DNA of 64,000 bases from Bacillota bacterium (GTDB taxonomy: Bacteria; Bacillota; Clostridia; Peptostreptococcales; Anaerovoracaceae), in contig JAETTD010000002.1 of assembly GCA_021769295.1 (NCBI GenBank), positions 124,001 through 188,000 of the forward strand. The letters run 5' to 3'. Both the position numbers and the translations under genes were made by a program. This document shows, one piece after another, positions 27,092 to 36,523 of this stretch; within the stretch, counting starts at the first letter, position 1; the number at the start of each line of letters is the position of its first letter. The notes under the pieces were generated by a model. The model had not been told where the DNA came from, did not search any database, and saw only the letters and a program-made list of their open reading frames with translations.

Positions 27092-27118
27092 AAACTCCCT
27101 CAAGCAATGAGGGAGTTT
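27092..27118 (-). terminator. Terminator of the early operon
   Basis: A 10-bp perfect stem AAACTCCCTC/GAGGGAGTTT with a 7-base loop, followed on the minus strand by TGTGTTGG. It lies after the sigma-like regulator, the last early gene, and ahead of the DUF2335 cassette. The U-tract is short, so its efficiency is uncertain. Confidence 0.6.
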
Positions 27119-27226
27119 CTAAGATATAAGGAGTCAATCAAATGAAAATCTGTACCAGCTGTGCAAGTGCCGCTTATCAAGTAGCCTCTTTTTACGATAC
27201 AAGTATAGCACATACAAAACCGGACA

Positions 27227-27640
27227 TTAAAGGACAACTTTATTATAAAAATCATATAGCTTACGCCTTATTGTTCGTTCGTTATACCCCAGCTCATCCG
27301 CAATCTGCTCTTGTGTAAGCCCGTTTATGTAATACAGCCTTAAAATCGTTCTCATCTCTGGGTCATCTACAGAGTTAAGGAACTGCTCTATGTTGTCAAT
27401 TTCCCTTTGGATGTCAAGCAGCTTTCGTACATACCTGTTGTATAACTTATCTTTAGCCCTGGCATACTCTGCATCTCCATAGCCTTCAACGATAATCGTT
27501 TTAGGATAACCGGTGCCATAATCCTTTGCCGTATCGGCAACCCATTCTTTAGGCCTATACGACAAATTATCAATGCGATTCTTTATGTCTTTGGCCTCTT
27601 TATTAAGTTTTCTTAACTTTGAAAGCTGCTGTTTATTCAT
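27227..27640 (-). CDS. Sigma-70 region 4-like phage late regulator (DUF1492/ArpU-like)
   Basis: A 137-residue protein with a coiled-coil N-terminus and a C-terminal helix-turn-helix NGLTQEQIADELGYNERTIRRKLYDFY typical of sigma region 4. Proteins of this type end the early operons of Gram-positive phages and switch on late transcription (ArpU, RinA). Its ATG overlaps the TAA of the upstream small gene. The late genes begin about 1 kb downstream. Confidence 0.82.
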   Translation of the reverse strand: MNKQQLSKLRKLNKEAKDIKNRIDNLSYRPKEWVADTAKDYGTGYPKTIIVEGYGDAEYARAKDKLYNRYVRKLLDIQREIDNIEQFLNSVDDPEMRTILRLYYINGLTQEQIADELGYNERTIRRKLYDFYNKVVL

Positions 27641-27816
27641 TATTCTCCCCTTTTAACAACGTGCGAACGTTCTCCGTCAACATTCGTTTCTATGCAAGCA
27701 AGACAGTTCCTGCAATCCTTGCTGCAGGGCAGATACTTTTTCCTTATCGCCATAGGCTCATCGCATTCACGCCTTATTATCCTGCCCTTACATTTTCTTG
27801 TTCCGATTCCTGACAT
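27640..27816 (-). CDS. Small cysteine-rich protein (zinc-binding-like)
   Basis: A 58-residue protein with six cysteines: C9, C18 and the cluster CSKDCRNCLAC (C31, C35, C38, C41). It starts after AAGGAGTAACT at 27816, two bases from the helicase stop, and ends in a TAATG overlap with the sigma-like regulator. Tight coupling on both sides supports expression. The cysteine pattern suggests a structural zinc site. No family assigned. Confidence 0.7.
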   Translation of the reverse strand: MSGIGTRKCKGRIIRRECDEPMAIRKKYLPCSKDCRNCLACIETNVDGERSHVVKRGE

Positions 27817-27818
27817 AG

Positions 27819-29201
27819 TTACTCCTTATAGCCCTCCTTAACTTTTCTTATCCTTGCTTTCAGGCTTTGCATTACCCATTCCTGTACATCTCCCTTACGC
27901 TTCAAAGCCTCCATAACATCTTCATCTCTTGTGCCGCTGCAAACCAAATGACTCACTATCACCTTATTTTTCTGCCCCTGCCTGTGCAGACGTTTAACAG
28001 CTTGTACATAGAGTTCATAATTCCAAGTAAGTCCGAACCATATGACGTGGTTTCCTCCTTCTTGGAGATTAAGTCCGTAGGCGCTACTTGCAGGGTGCGC
28101 AAGTAGCACATCAACTTCATGGTTATTCCATGCGTCTTCGTCTTCCGCTGTCTTTAATTCTCTTACCCTCAAGTGACTTGTGGAAAGAGATTCAAGTATC
28201 CTCTTCCTGTCATGTTGGTAGTTGTAGAAGACAAGTGACGGTTTTCCCTGCAGGCTGTCGATGTACTCTAAAAAGGCATCTATCTTGCACCTGTGTACCT
28301 CGTGGACATTGTGCTCGTCATCGTAAACCGCTCCATTGGCAAGTTGAAGTAATTTATTGGATAGTGCAGCTGCGCTTGTCACACTTATTTCATCATCAGG
28401 AAGTTCAAGAATCATCTTTTTCTCAAGCTCTCTATAGGCTTTTAATGCCTTGGTATCAAGAACAACCGGAATCTCATGCTCTACGATATCCGGAAGCTGC
28501 AAATAGTCTTCAGCTTTCATCGAGACACAAATATCCGATATCTTAGACAAGATGCTGCCCTCACTTCCGGGTTTCGCTCGGTAGTTATAAATCACATTAT
28601 TGCCCCTATCTCCCGGATCGAAATACCTTTCCCGAAATTGTGTATAACGCTTCCCGAGGCGTTCTCCCCCATCGATTAGATAAATCTGGCTCCAAAGGTC
28701 AGCAAGTCCATTAGGTGAAGGGGTTCCGGTCAAGAGTACCATGCGGTCGATTTTATTTGACACCGATGCCAAAGATTTAAACCTTTTTGCTTTATGCGAT
28801 TTAAAGCTTGATGATTCATCCACCACTACCATGTCAAATGGCCATTCATTCTTGTAGTAATCAACAAGCCAGCATACGTTTTCCCGATTGATTATGTATA
28901 CATCTGCCGGAGTATTCAGCGCCTTTATTCGGTTCTTTAAGTTCCCAAGCACAGAGGATATCCGAAGAAGTTTAGTATGCTCCCATTTGTCTTTCTCCTT
29001 AGACCATGTGCCTTCTGCCACTTTCTTTGGTGCTATAACAAGGACTTTTTTCACCTGAAATCTGTAATACTTAAGCTCCTTTATTGCAGTGAGCGTAGTT
29101 ATTGTCTTTCCAAGTCCCATGTCTAAAAACAGTCCAAGTTTCTTAATGTCGCATATTTTTTTAATGCATCTCTGCTGGTATTCATGTGGTATAAATTCCA
29201 T
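27819..29201 (-). CDS. SNF2-family phage helicase
   Basis: A 460-residue superfamily 2 ATPase with motif I LDMGLGKTITT, motif II VVDESSSF, motif III LLTGTPSPNGL, and motifs V/VI in AYGLNLQEGG and QAVKRLHRQGQ. Phage proteins of this size act in replication or recombination, next to primase and VRR-NUC nuclease genes, as here. It starts with ATG at 29201, nine bases after the nuclease gene. Confidence 0.92.
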   Translation of the reverse strand: MEFIPHEYQQRCIKKICDIKKLGLFLDMGLGKTITTLTAIKELKYYRFQVKKVLVIAPKKVAEGTWSKEKDKWEHTKLLRISSVLGNLKNRIKALNTPADVYIINRENVCWLVDYYKNEWPFDMVVVDESSSFKSHKAKRFKSLASVSNKIDRMVLLTGTPSPNGLADLWSQIYLIDGGERLGKRYTQFRERYFDPGDRGNNVIYNYRAKPGSEGSILSKISDICVSMKAEDYLQLPDIVEHEIPVVLDTKALKAYRELEKKMILELPDDEISVTSAAALSNKLLQLANGAVYDDEHNVHEVHRCKIDAFLEYIDSLQGKPSLVFYNYQHDRKRILESLSTSHLRVRELKTAEDEDAWNNHEVDVLLAHPASSAYGLNLQEGGNHVIWFGLTWNYELYVQAVKRLHRQGQKNKVIVSHLVCSGTRDEDVMEALKRKGDVQEWVMQSLKARIRKVKEGYKE

Positions 29202-29210
29202 GTGTTCTCC

Positions 29211-29498
29211 TCAATTAGTCGCAATTCCAATTTCACGAAGCAGGCAGTTAAGCCCGTCCATTCCGTAAACCACTCTGACATCCTGCCCAAGTTTTTTAAG
29301 CCTCTCTATTTGCATCATCTGCAATCGAGTCAGTTTGCCTTTGTCTGTTTTCAATTCTACGAATATCGGCGGCCTTCCGGGCAATATAACCATACGGTCA
29401 GGCACACCACTGTTTCCAGGGCTTGTCCACTTATAGGCTCTGCCTCCCAGCTCTTTAACTTTTGCAACCAAAACTTTTTCGATTTCTTTTTCTAACAT
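29211..29498 (-). CDS. VRR-NUC domain nuclease
   Basis: A 95-residue single-domain nuclease with the PD-(D/E)XK elements GVPDRMVI and FVELKTDKGKLT and the following QMMQIERLKKLG helix. Phage VRR-NUC proteins act as structure-specific endonucleases and pair with the adjacent SNF2 helicase. The length is normal for the family. Confidence 0.9.
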   Translation of the reverse strand: MLEKEIEKVLVAKVKELGGRAYKWTSPGNSGVPDRMVILPGRPPIFVELKTDKGKLTRLQMMQIERLKKLGQDVRVVYGMDGLNCLLREIGIATN

Positions 29499-29615
29499 TT
29501 TTCACACCTCACTTAGCCGGCAACATCTCTCGCGCGCGTATATATACTTGTAATATAGCGCGTATAACACGTATAACGTATTTTTATATTATATTTATAC
29601 TCTCATAGGAAATAA

Positions 29616-29749
29616 TGTTTACATTGTTTACATATACTTATAAACCTTGCATTTGCTTGGTTTTGGCTCGTACATTCTATGTAAACATGATGTTTACGCT
29701 GTTTACATACATTTTCTGGAAATGTTTTCGTTTTATCTAATTGTTTACA
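29616..29749. repeat. Six TGTTTACA iterons (possible origin)
   Basis: TGTTTACA occurs at 29616, 29625, 29700 and 29742, with a one-base variant at 29691 and an inverted copy at 29680-29687. The flanking 29520-29610 is very A/T-rich with alternating TATA and CGCG stretches. The cluster lies beside the primase-helicase gene, and its last copy is inside that gene's 3' end. Iterons next to an A/T-rich unwinding region suggest a replication origin. This is inference. Confidence 0.5.
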
Positions 29750-32148
29750 CGCTCAAATCCTCTCTGCCCTCCGTATATACCATATCTTCTTGTTGCTTTA
29801 TTGCGCTTCCAGCCGGGTGCTTTTTCGAGTATTGCATTTATCTCGCTGCTGTCCGTCTTTTTCATATATTTGATGTCACCACCTAAGCATTCCACCCATA
29901 TCTCAGCTGCGCACACTTTACTCCGCCGGATGAGCTTTGTATCATCGATATTAAGCGCCCCGCTGTAAAACATTTGTCTCTGCTGCTTGCTCATACTCTC
30001 CCAGTTCTCCGGAAGCTTCATATCAAGAAAGTCCATTATGAGTCCTTCGCGGCCTGATGTCTCTCTGTGATTCTCCTGTATTTCTTCGGCCATTTTTTCA
30101 ATCTCTTTTGGAAGATATAGGCTCTCGCCCATTTGCCAGTAGAGATAACTTTCTGCCCATATCTGGTCAACCTCTTCTGGTAGATCCTCCCAGACTGATT
30201 TTATCGGTCTATGTAACCCCGTATCTACAGGCCAAAATCGCCGGTTTCCCGTTAAATCTTTAAGTATCTCTGTGCTGTTGCTCGTCCCGAAGAAAACGCA
30301 TCTGCGAGGATATTTTTTGGTGTGGCGGCCATATGCTGCCCTGTATATATCATCTGTTTTGGATAAAAATTGTTTAACCGCATTTGATTCGAGCCTTGTC
30401 ATCGCCGTAAGCTCTCCTATTTCATTTATCCATACACCCTGCAGCATTTCCGCTGCATCTTTACCCTCGAAAGTCGTAAGAGAATCGGAAAACCAATCTC
30501 TGCCAAGTATTCTAAGAAAGGTGCTTTTTCCCGTGCCTTGCGGCCCGATTATAATAGGCATGGTATCGTATTTTGTACTCCCTATAACAGCTCTTGAGAC
30601 TGCTGCACAGAGCGACTTTCTCATAACCGCCCTCGTGTAGGTATTATCCTCTGCCCCAAGATAATCATGAAGCAGAGTATCAACACGCTTTACACCATCC
30701 CATTCAAGTCCTGTCAAATAGTTCTTTACGTCATTGATTTTATTTTGGTTGCTTACTATAAGAAGGGCATTATCTATTTTATCCCTTCCGGTTATTCCAT
30801 AGAATAATTCCATGTAGTTATACAGCCCTGCCGAGTCCACATCTTCCCAGCGACGCTTTTCTTTCCTTACATCCCACGGAAGATTACCTACCGCCATTCC
30901 GCAACCTGCAAATTCATCAACCACAATTTTTCCCTTAAGAAGCGGATCATTCTCAAGAACCAGTACAGCATTATTTATGGTTTTTTGTGTACGGCCGTTT
31001 CCGTCTCTTGTAAGCTTTTTTACCCATTCAAGGTCAAATTCTTCTACATTCTCGTTAAAGTCTGTTTCTGCGCCTGAAAATGCCTCTCTCGCCCTTCCAA
31101 GCCGCTCCTGAGCCATGAGCCCAGACACAGTATCATCTGCAAGAGCCATATGATTCATAGCTACATATGACGGCATTTTAACCGGCGGGGTTCCGTCTTT
31201 TGCATCGACGTCTTTGTCGCCAAACATGTGAAGGCGCACCATATCAAAAGCATTTACAAGCTGCCCGGAGCATGGGTCTGTAGCATGATGAGAATACAGG
31301 AACTTGTCATCATCATATATTATTGCGCCGCCTACAGTAGAACCTCCGGTATATGTGTACCTACCGGGCATTATAGTCTCTTCATACATTCCCGGAATAA
31401 ATTTGTTCATGGCTTCCGTTATCGTATAACTCCTACAAAAGGCTCCGACTACGCCTCTTTTAATGGTGGGATCTTCTTGTTTTGCAACCCTTCTTCTCTC
31501 TATGGCTTCGATTCCCGGAACCTGCGGCCAAGTCGTAATATCTTTCCAATCGTCATACATGCCAAGCAGTCCTTCCAAGCTGCAAAACGGCATGTCGAAT
31601 AATTCAAATACAAATTCGCTGTCTCTGCTGCAGCTTGGCCAGTACATCAGCCTTGATGCTTCAAAGGTTGTCGGGTCACAAAACTCTATCCCTATCAACT
31701 GAGCGATTTTCCTCGCTGCCGGCTCATATTGGTCGGGCGCTGCGGACTTGTCGAGGGGGATTATTACCCTTAGCCTCGGTGCGTATCCCGTATGCTTTCG
31801 GGTGCTATAGATGGCCGCATTGCATCCAAGGCCGCCGATGCGCTTTATTATATCGCCCGTTTTTCCCGTAGGGATATTATCAAGATCAAGCGTTATAAGG
31901 TCCCTGCTCTCAACAAGTGACGCTTTTCTTCTGTCGCTGGTAAATACACCTCCCACGAAGCCGCCAACATCTTTGAGTTCGTCCTGCTTTCCTTTCGGAT
32001 AGCTAAGGTATTCAGCTATTGTTTCGGTACTTCTTACGGGATTTTTTATCCGCTCAACAAATTCTGACCATAAGATATTACATCTTGGCCAACTGCTTGC
32101 CTTACGACTTCCCGCCGTACATATCAATAAACCCTTATTGTTTTGCAT
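29737..32148 (-). CDS. VapE/D5-type phage primase-helicase
   Basis: An 803-residue protein. The N-terminal 300 residues resemble the BT4734-like/primase region (LITLDLDNIP, YAPRLRVIIPLDK, EASRLMYWPSC). The C-terminal half is a VirE/superfamily 3 ATPase with Walker A IIGPQGTGKSTFL and Walker B VWINEIGELT, followed by RCVFFGTSNSTEILKD. It should prime and unwind phage DNA and act with the adjacent family A polymerase. Confidence 0.92.
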   Translation of the reverse strand: MQNNKGLLICTAGSRKASSWPRCNILWSEFVERIKNPVRSTETIAEYLSYPKGKQDELKDVGGFVGGVFTSDRRKASLVESRDLITLDLDNIPTGKTGDIIKRIGGLGCNAAIYSTRKHTGYAPRLRVIIPLDKSAAPDQYEPAARKIAQLIGIEFCDPTTFEASRLMYWPSCSRDSEFVFELFDMPFCSLEGLLGMYDDWKDITTWPQVPGIEAIERRRVAKQEDPTIKRGVVGAFCRSYTITEAMNKFIPGMYEETIMPGRYTYTGGSTVGGAIIYDDDKFLYSHHATDPCSGQLVNAFDMVRLHMFGDKDVDAKDGTPPVKMPSYVAMNHMALADDTVSGLMAQERLGRAREAFSGAETDFNENVEEFDLEWVKKLTRDGNGRTQKTINNAVLVLENDPLLKGKIVVDEFAGCGMAVGNLPWDVRKEKRRWEDVDSAGLYNYMELFYGITGRDKIDNALLIVSNQNKINDVKNYLTGLEWDGVKRVDTLLHDYLGAEDNTYTRAVMRKSLCAAVSRAVIGSTKYDTMPIIIGPQGTGKSTFLRILGRDWFSDSLTTFEGKDAAEMLQGVWINEIGELTAMTRLESNAVKQFLSKTDDIYRAAYGRHTKKYPRRCVFFGTSNSTEILKDLTGNRRFWPVDTGLHRPIKSVWEDLPEEVDQIWAESYLYWQMGESLYLPKEIEKMAEEIQENHRETSGREGLIMDFLDMKLPENWESMSKQQRQMFYSGALNIDDTKLIRRSKVCAAEIWVECLGGDIKYMKKTDSSEINAILEKAPGWKRNKATRRYGIYGGQRGFERVNN

Positions 32149-32158
32149 ATCTTCTGCC

Positions 32159-34150
32159 CTAATCTTTCATATAATAGTCGCTTTCAAAACCTGCGCCTTT
32201 AAGTATAAGCCCAGGCGCCCACTTTATAGGTTCTGCCATAATGTTACATATATCTTCGACCTTAACGTCCGTCGGTGCATCTATAATCACCTCATCATGT
32301 ACGTGGAAGACTACTTTAAGCCCTCTATCATTTATTCTTTTTAATGTTACCGCTAAACAGTCACGCGCGATGGCCTGCACTATATTTTCGGTAAGTTTTC
32401 CTCCGTAGGTACTGTCGGCTTCCCATTTTTTATTGGTTCCCACTCCCCAGTAGTGCAGTGCCATTTTGCCAAAACGGTTTTCTTTTAAAAATGGTTTCGG
32501 GTAGTATAGCTTTCTCCCTGATGGCAGCTTCACTGTGAAAAATGCCTGCCCTGTCGCTACATCACCTTCAATCGCAAATTCTATTCCCCGAACTGTCCTT
32601 GGATATGCCGTTTGCATAACCGAGATTGCCGCATCCTCTACCGCATGCCATAAAGCACATATATGAGGGTTCGCCTGACGCCACCTTGATACGATATCCG
32701 GAAGTTCTTCTTCGGAAAGCCCCATCTGCAACGCTCCCATTGCTATAAGGGCAGCAGTCCCTCCCTGATACCCAAGTGCAAGTGTTGCAACTTTTCCTTT
32801 TTGTCTGAGTGCATATTCGGGTTTTCCTTTTTGTATTGCTTCAATAGGCACATGAAACATCTGCGAGGCTGTCGCTTCGTAAATTTTCCCGTGTGTAGCA
32901 AATACATCATTTACCCATGTTTCCCCCGCAAGCCAAGCTATTACCCTCGCTTCTATGGCCGAAAAGTCCGCAACTACGAATTTATGTCCCTTTGAAGGAA
33001 TAAACGCCGTTCTGATGAGCTGCGATAGCGTATCAGGCACATTTCCGTATATGAGCTTCAATCCTTCATAATTTCCGGCCGTTACTGTCTTACGGGCAAA
33101 ATCTAAAGACGCTATATAATTACGAGGCAAATTCTGCATCTGTACGAGTCTTCCTGCCCAGCGTCCTGTTCTGTTTGCCCCGTAAAACTGCATAAGCCCA
33201 CGTATCCTGTCATCTTCACATATGGCGGTTTGCATCGTGGTGTATTTTTTCACGGATGTTTTACCCATTTGCTGCCTTATCTCAAGTGTTCTTCTTGCCT
33301 TCTGCGGCAGCTCCTCTTTAAGTAGTTCCTCTACGGTAGCCTTTTGCAGATTCGGAATTTCTTTTCCTATTTCTTTAGACAGCCAAGGCAGAAGCTGTGA
33401 AGTGCTATTTGGGTTATCGAGATTTGTAATATTAGCAGCTTCTATGTATAGGGCAGTGCTGCTTTTTAAATTGATGTTGAGCGCTCCCTCTATCAACTTT
33501 CTGTCTGCCTTCACCCCATATGCATTCATCATGACGTCCATTTGCCAAAGTTTTTCTTCCTCTTTTAGCATAGGGAATTTATCAATCCGCTTGAGAATAG
33601 CTTTTTCGGCTATTACATCCTGCCTGTTATACTCCTTGAACAGCTCCCATTTTTCCGGAGCATGATGCGGAAGGTTCCACGTTCTGCCACCGTTACTCTT
33701 AGTCGGCTTGCAAGGAGTGCAGAAATATTTTATCAGTGCCTTTCCGGCAGACAGTTTCTGCCTGTCCTGCGGAAGCCCGATAGCCTTTCCTACGGCGTCA
33801 AGCCCTGCAGGGTAGCCGAGATACATAGCATGTATCATTGTGCATTTCCACTGATTTATTGGGGTATGAAAACCAGCCTGATTAAGGCAGTACCATTCAA
33901 AGGCGGCGTTGTACGCGTGTTTAATCACTCGCTCATCTTTTAGCGCCTGCACCAGCCATCCGGGAATAACTTCTCCGGATGCAACGTCAACAACTTCTGT
34001 GTACATATCGTCCCACTGATATGCCAGAAGGAGGATTTCAAAATCCTCCGACTGTGCGTATCTATATGCTCCTGCTTTTTTTATATCGATGCTGCTTTTG
34101 GTCTCTATATCTATGCTAAGGTGGTGAATCCCATTAAGTACGAGTTCCAT
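32159..34150 (-). CDS. Phage DNA polymerase, family A
   Basis: The 663-residue polymerase has a 3'-5' exonuclease domain (HLSIDIETKSSIDI at the start; NRQDVIAEKAIL) and the three polymerase motifs: A in VVADFSAIEARVIAWLAGE, B in RQKGKVATLALGYQGG, and C in FHVHDEVIIDAP. It has no 5'-3' exonuclease domain, as is usual for phage enzymes of this type. It lies one base from the DUF2815 gene. Confidence 0.95.
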   Translation of the reverse strand: MELVLNGIHHLSIDIETKSSIDIKKAGAYRYAQSEDFEILLLAYQWDDMYTEVVDVASGEVIPGWLVQALKDERVIKHAYNAAFEWYCLNQAGFHTPINQWKCTMIHAMYLGYPAGLDAVGKAIGLPQDRQKLSAGKALIKYFCTPCKPTKSNGGRTWNLPHHAPEKWELFKEYNRQDVIAEKAILKRIDKFPMLKEEEKLWQMDVMMNAYGVKADRKLIEGALNINLKSSTALYIEAANITNLDNPNSTSQLLPWLSKEIGKEIPNLQKATVEELLKEELPQKARRTLEIRQQMGKTSVKKYTTMQTAICEDDRIRGLMQFYGANRTGRWAGRLVQMQNLPRNYIASLDFARKTVTAGNYEGLKLIYGNVPDTLSQLIRTAFIPSKGHKFVVADFSAIEARVIAWLAGETWVNDVFATHGKIYEATASQMFHVPIEAIQKGKPEYALRQKGKVATLALGYQGGTAALIAMGALQMGLSEEELPDIVSRWRQANPHICALWHAVEDAAISVMQTAYPRTVRGIEFAIEGDVATGQAFFTVKLPSGRKLYYPKPFLKENRFGKMALHYWGVGTNKKWEADSTYGGKLTENIVQAIARDCLAVTLKRINDRGLKVVFHVHDEVIIDAPTDVKVEDICNIMAEPIKWAPGLILKGAGFESDYYMKD

Positions 34151-34151
34151 G

Positions 34152-34739
34152 TTATCTTATCTCGCCGGTAATAGGGTCGATATTCTGACTATGCTGGGGA
34201 GTGCCGAAAGCCTGCGCTGCGGATAGTGAACCTCCGCCAAGAGCTTCTCCGTCTGCAAGTTTTTGAACCGGTCCAAGTCCGCATCCTATACCTTTCTTTC
34301 CACCGAATGCATAAGGGAAAAAAGTTACGTTTACACGCCCATATATGCCGCTGTATATTTCTGATTGGTTTATTATCGGATTACCTTGCACGTCCACTAT
34401 TTCCGGTGGGTAATCTGCCTTTGCGCTTGCGGTAAACACCCAGCATCCTTTACACTCAGGGCCAAACGGCATACCGTCTGACGGCCTCACTCCGTCCCCA
34501 TCATATATTGGGGTTGGTACAATCGGAGGAACTACACCTCCCCATTTTTCGCTTATTCCTTTTTGCTTTGCCGCTTCGATTGCTGCATTTATTCGATTCA
34601 TAGTATCGGCGTCCGTCTTTGGCACAAGTATCGTAGCCGAAAACTTTTCCTCCTGCCCTGCTTGAAACGCATAGGGTTTAAACAGATGCACAAAGGATAA
34701 TCTCACTTTACCGGTTGTTACGTTCATTATGTTATTCAT
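34152..34739 (-). CDS. DUF2815 protein (probable ssDNA-binding)
   Basis: A 195-residue protein matching DUF2815, with TTGKVRLSFVHLFKPYAFQ and NVTFFPYAFGGKKGIGCGLGPVQK. The family resembles T7 gp2.5-type OB-fold ssDNA-binding proteins and accompanies DUF2800 and family A polymerase in Firmicutes phages, as here. Binding function is inferred. Confidence 0.88.
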   Translation of the reverse strand: MNNIMNVTTGKVRLSFVHLFKPYAFQAGQEEKFSATILVPKTDADTMNRINAAIEAAKQKGISEKWGGVVPPIVPTPIYDGDGVRPSDGMPFGPECKGCWVFTASAKADYPPEIVDVQGNPIINQSEIYSGIYGRVNVTFFPYAFGGKKGIGCGLGPVQKLADGEALGGGSLSAAQAFGTPQHSQNIDPITGEIR

Positions 34740-34741
34740 TT

Positions 34742-35920
34742 TTATTCCTCCTCATTAAATGCCATTTTGGCGGTAATTTTAGTAGTTATAGCCTGTCTTT
34801 TGTCGCTCGATTTTACAAGTGCCGGCTTGCCCGGATTCTTTATCACCATATCCCCAACACAGCTCTCAAATTCCTTTTTGCCCATAAGCTTTTCAATTTG
34901 AGCTAAGCTGAGCGGTTTTCTCTCGTATAGCAGTTCCTCAGGGACCCCGCTTTCCTTAATTGCTGATAGAGCTTTATCCACATCAACCCAGTCTCTGCTT
35001 CCGCGTCCCTCTACAGCCTTATATCCTGCGATTTTTTCACCTGCAAGGCATTTGCTCAACGCATAGTCTTGCAGTTCTTTAAGCCACCTTGCCACATCTT
35101 CACCTAAGGCAAGGTACTTTCCTATTTCAGTATTGCTTAAGATTTTCGGGTCTGTGGCTGTAAATGCTCCGAACTTCGTGTTTTTATCAGCTCGTGCCCT
35201 GCAAACTGTACGAGCTCTGCAAAATCTACAGGCATCTTCGCTTGGAGTGAATACACTCTCTTCTGTAAGCGCTTCACGCGCTTTGGCCTTTACCTGTTCT
35301 CCAAACTCCAATAATTCATCTATGGTACACGCCCATTCCGATACCTCGGATGATATCCTTGGCTGTACTATCGCCAGATGTACATGCTCAATCGGGTAAA
35401 GAAATTTGTACTCTGCCCATGCCCCAAGTGCGTAAATCATCATCTGCGGATTTTTTTCTGCTGTTATCGGCACACCCTTGCCATATTTAAAATCCACAAC
35501 GCTGAGAGTGTTTCCTGAAAGCATGATGCAATCAGCAGTTCCAAATCCGTCCGGAATCCATGTACTAAGGTCAACCCGCTTTTCTATTGATACGAATGGC
35601 TTTGAACTAAAAGCCAGTGCATTTTCTTTGATATAGTCGAGATAATCATCTGTATACCCGTCCATCTCGCTATTCCAGTAGCTGTCCTCCTTAAGCTTTT
35701 TCACTGCTGCATTCAATTTTCTTTTTGTGAAGTCTAAGGTGAAGAAATAGTGTCTAAGCTTAATTTCTGCAAGCTCATGGGCAAGGGTTCCTTCCTTAGC
35801 TGCATCCGATGTCGTATCCGGGAATTGCTGTTCAAGCAATGCACTTGCGGTGCAGGTCATCCATCTATGGGCTCCGGAGGCACTTAAAACCGCATGGCTC
35901 CTTGAGCTATGGTCTGTCAT
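34742..35920 (-). CDS. DUF2800 protein (Cas4/RecB-like nuclease fold)
   Basis: A 392-residue protein with ARSHAVLSASGAHRW-like start (SSRSHAVLSASGAHRWMTC), the nuclease elements GTLAHELAEIKL, DGFGTADCIMLSGNTLSVVDFKYGKG, and cysteines in CRFCRARTVCRAR that could hold an iron-sulfur cluster. This is the PD-(D/E)XK/Cas4-like arrangement. It probably resects DNA ends for recombination with the neighbouring DUF2815 protein. Confidence 0.88.
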   Translation of the reverse strand: MTDHSSRSHAVLSASGAHRWMTCTASALLEQQFPDTTSDAAKEGTLAHELAEIKLRHYFFTLDFTKRKLNAAVKKLKEDSYWNSEMDGYTDDYLDYIKENALAFSSKPFVSIEKRVDLSTWIPDGFGTADCIMLSGNTLSVVDFKYGKGVPITAEKNPQMMIYALGAWAEYKFLYPIEHVHLAIVQPRISSEVSEWACTIDELLEFGEQVKAKAREALTEESVFTPSEDACRFCRARTVCRARADKNTKFGAFTATDPKILSNTEIGKYLALGEDVARWLKELQDYALSKCLAGEKIAGYKAVEGRGSRDWVDVDKALSAIKESGVPEELLYERKPLSLAQIEKLMGKKEFESCVGDMVIKNPGKPALVKSSDKRQAITTKITAKMAFNEEE

Positions 35921-36357
35921 ATGTTTGCCCCCATTTCTCTTAGCTTAGTAGCAAAATCCCCATACTTTTCTTTTGGCAAATCAGGTAAAGATGCTACATT
36001 GTACATTGACAACAGCTGCTGCAGTTGCATCTGCATACCCTTCTCCATAAGGCCCATAGCAGCTACCGCAAGTTCGTCACGGGTGTATTCTTTGGCTGAT
36101 ACTGGAGCTTTGACCGGTGCACATGCAGGGGGCTCATTGACTGGTACAGACACGGGCTGTTCTGCCAGCTGTGCCTCTGCTACCGGGACAGCTTGACATT
36201 CAATCGGCTTTGCGGTTACTTCCGTAACAACTGCATCGATGTTCTCATCTTTTGAAACCTTATCTTCGCCGGATACGGATTCCATAAATCTTAAAAGCCC
36301 TCCGGTTTCTATGCTTTTCTTTAGCTCCATAGCGTCAAGTTCAATTATCACTTTCAT
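35917..36357 (-). CDS. Hypothetical phage early protein
   Basis: A 146-residue protein with an N-terminal MKVIIELDAMELKKSI, a Pro/Val/Ala-rich middle (residues 50-90) that is probably disordered, and a conserved-looking C-terminus QQLLSMYNVASLPDLPKEKY ending LREMGANI. This C-terminal pattern recurs in clostridial phage proteins encoded next to DUF2800. Function unknown. It overlaps DUF2800 by 4 bp. Confidence 0.75.
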   Translation of the reverse strand: MKVIIELDAMELKKSIETGGLLRFMESVSGEDKVSKDENIDAVVTEVTAKPIECQAVPVAEAQLAEQPVSVPVNEPPACAPVKAPVSAKEYTRDELAVAAMGLMEKGMQMQLQQLLSMYNVASLPDLPKEKYGDFATKLREMGANI

Positions 36358-36523
36358 CTTTTTCTCTCCTTACTTCTACAACTATAACTTTTGCTTCTTC
36401 AATTCCAAGTTCCTTAAGGTGGCTCTTTCGTATGTACAAAGTTCCAATAACAGGGTCTTCTCCTATCTCTTTATACCTGACTGCACCTTTTGTCTCCTTC
36501 TCGATTTCAAATTTGATTTTCAT
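36341..36523 (-). CDS. Small hypothetical phage protein
   Basis: A 60-residue beta-rich protein (GTLYIRKSHLKELG, AKVIVVEVRRE) of a type often seen in early operons of Firmicutes phages. It overlaps both neighbours by 17 bp. Function unknown. Confidence 0.75.
   Translation of the reverse strand: MKIKFEIEKETKGAVRYKEIGEDPVIGTLYIRKSHLKELGIEEAKVIVVEVRREKDESDN

Noticed and set aside
27142..27318. Plus-strand 58-codon frame with GGAG upstream, MKICTSCASAAY at the start
   Set aside because: Half of it is antisense to the sigma-like gene and it has no family resemblance; the upstream hairpin is better explained as the early-operon terminator. Kept only as a note.
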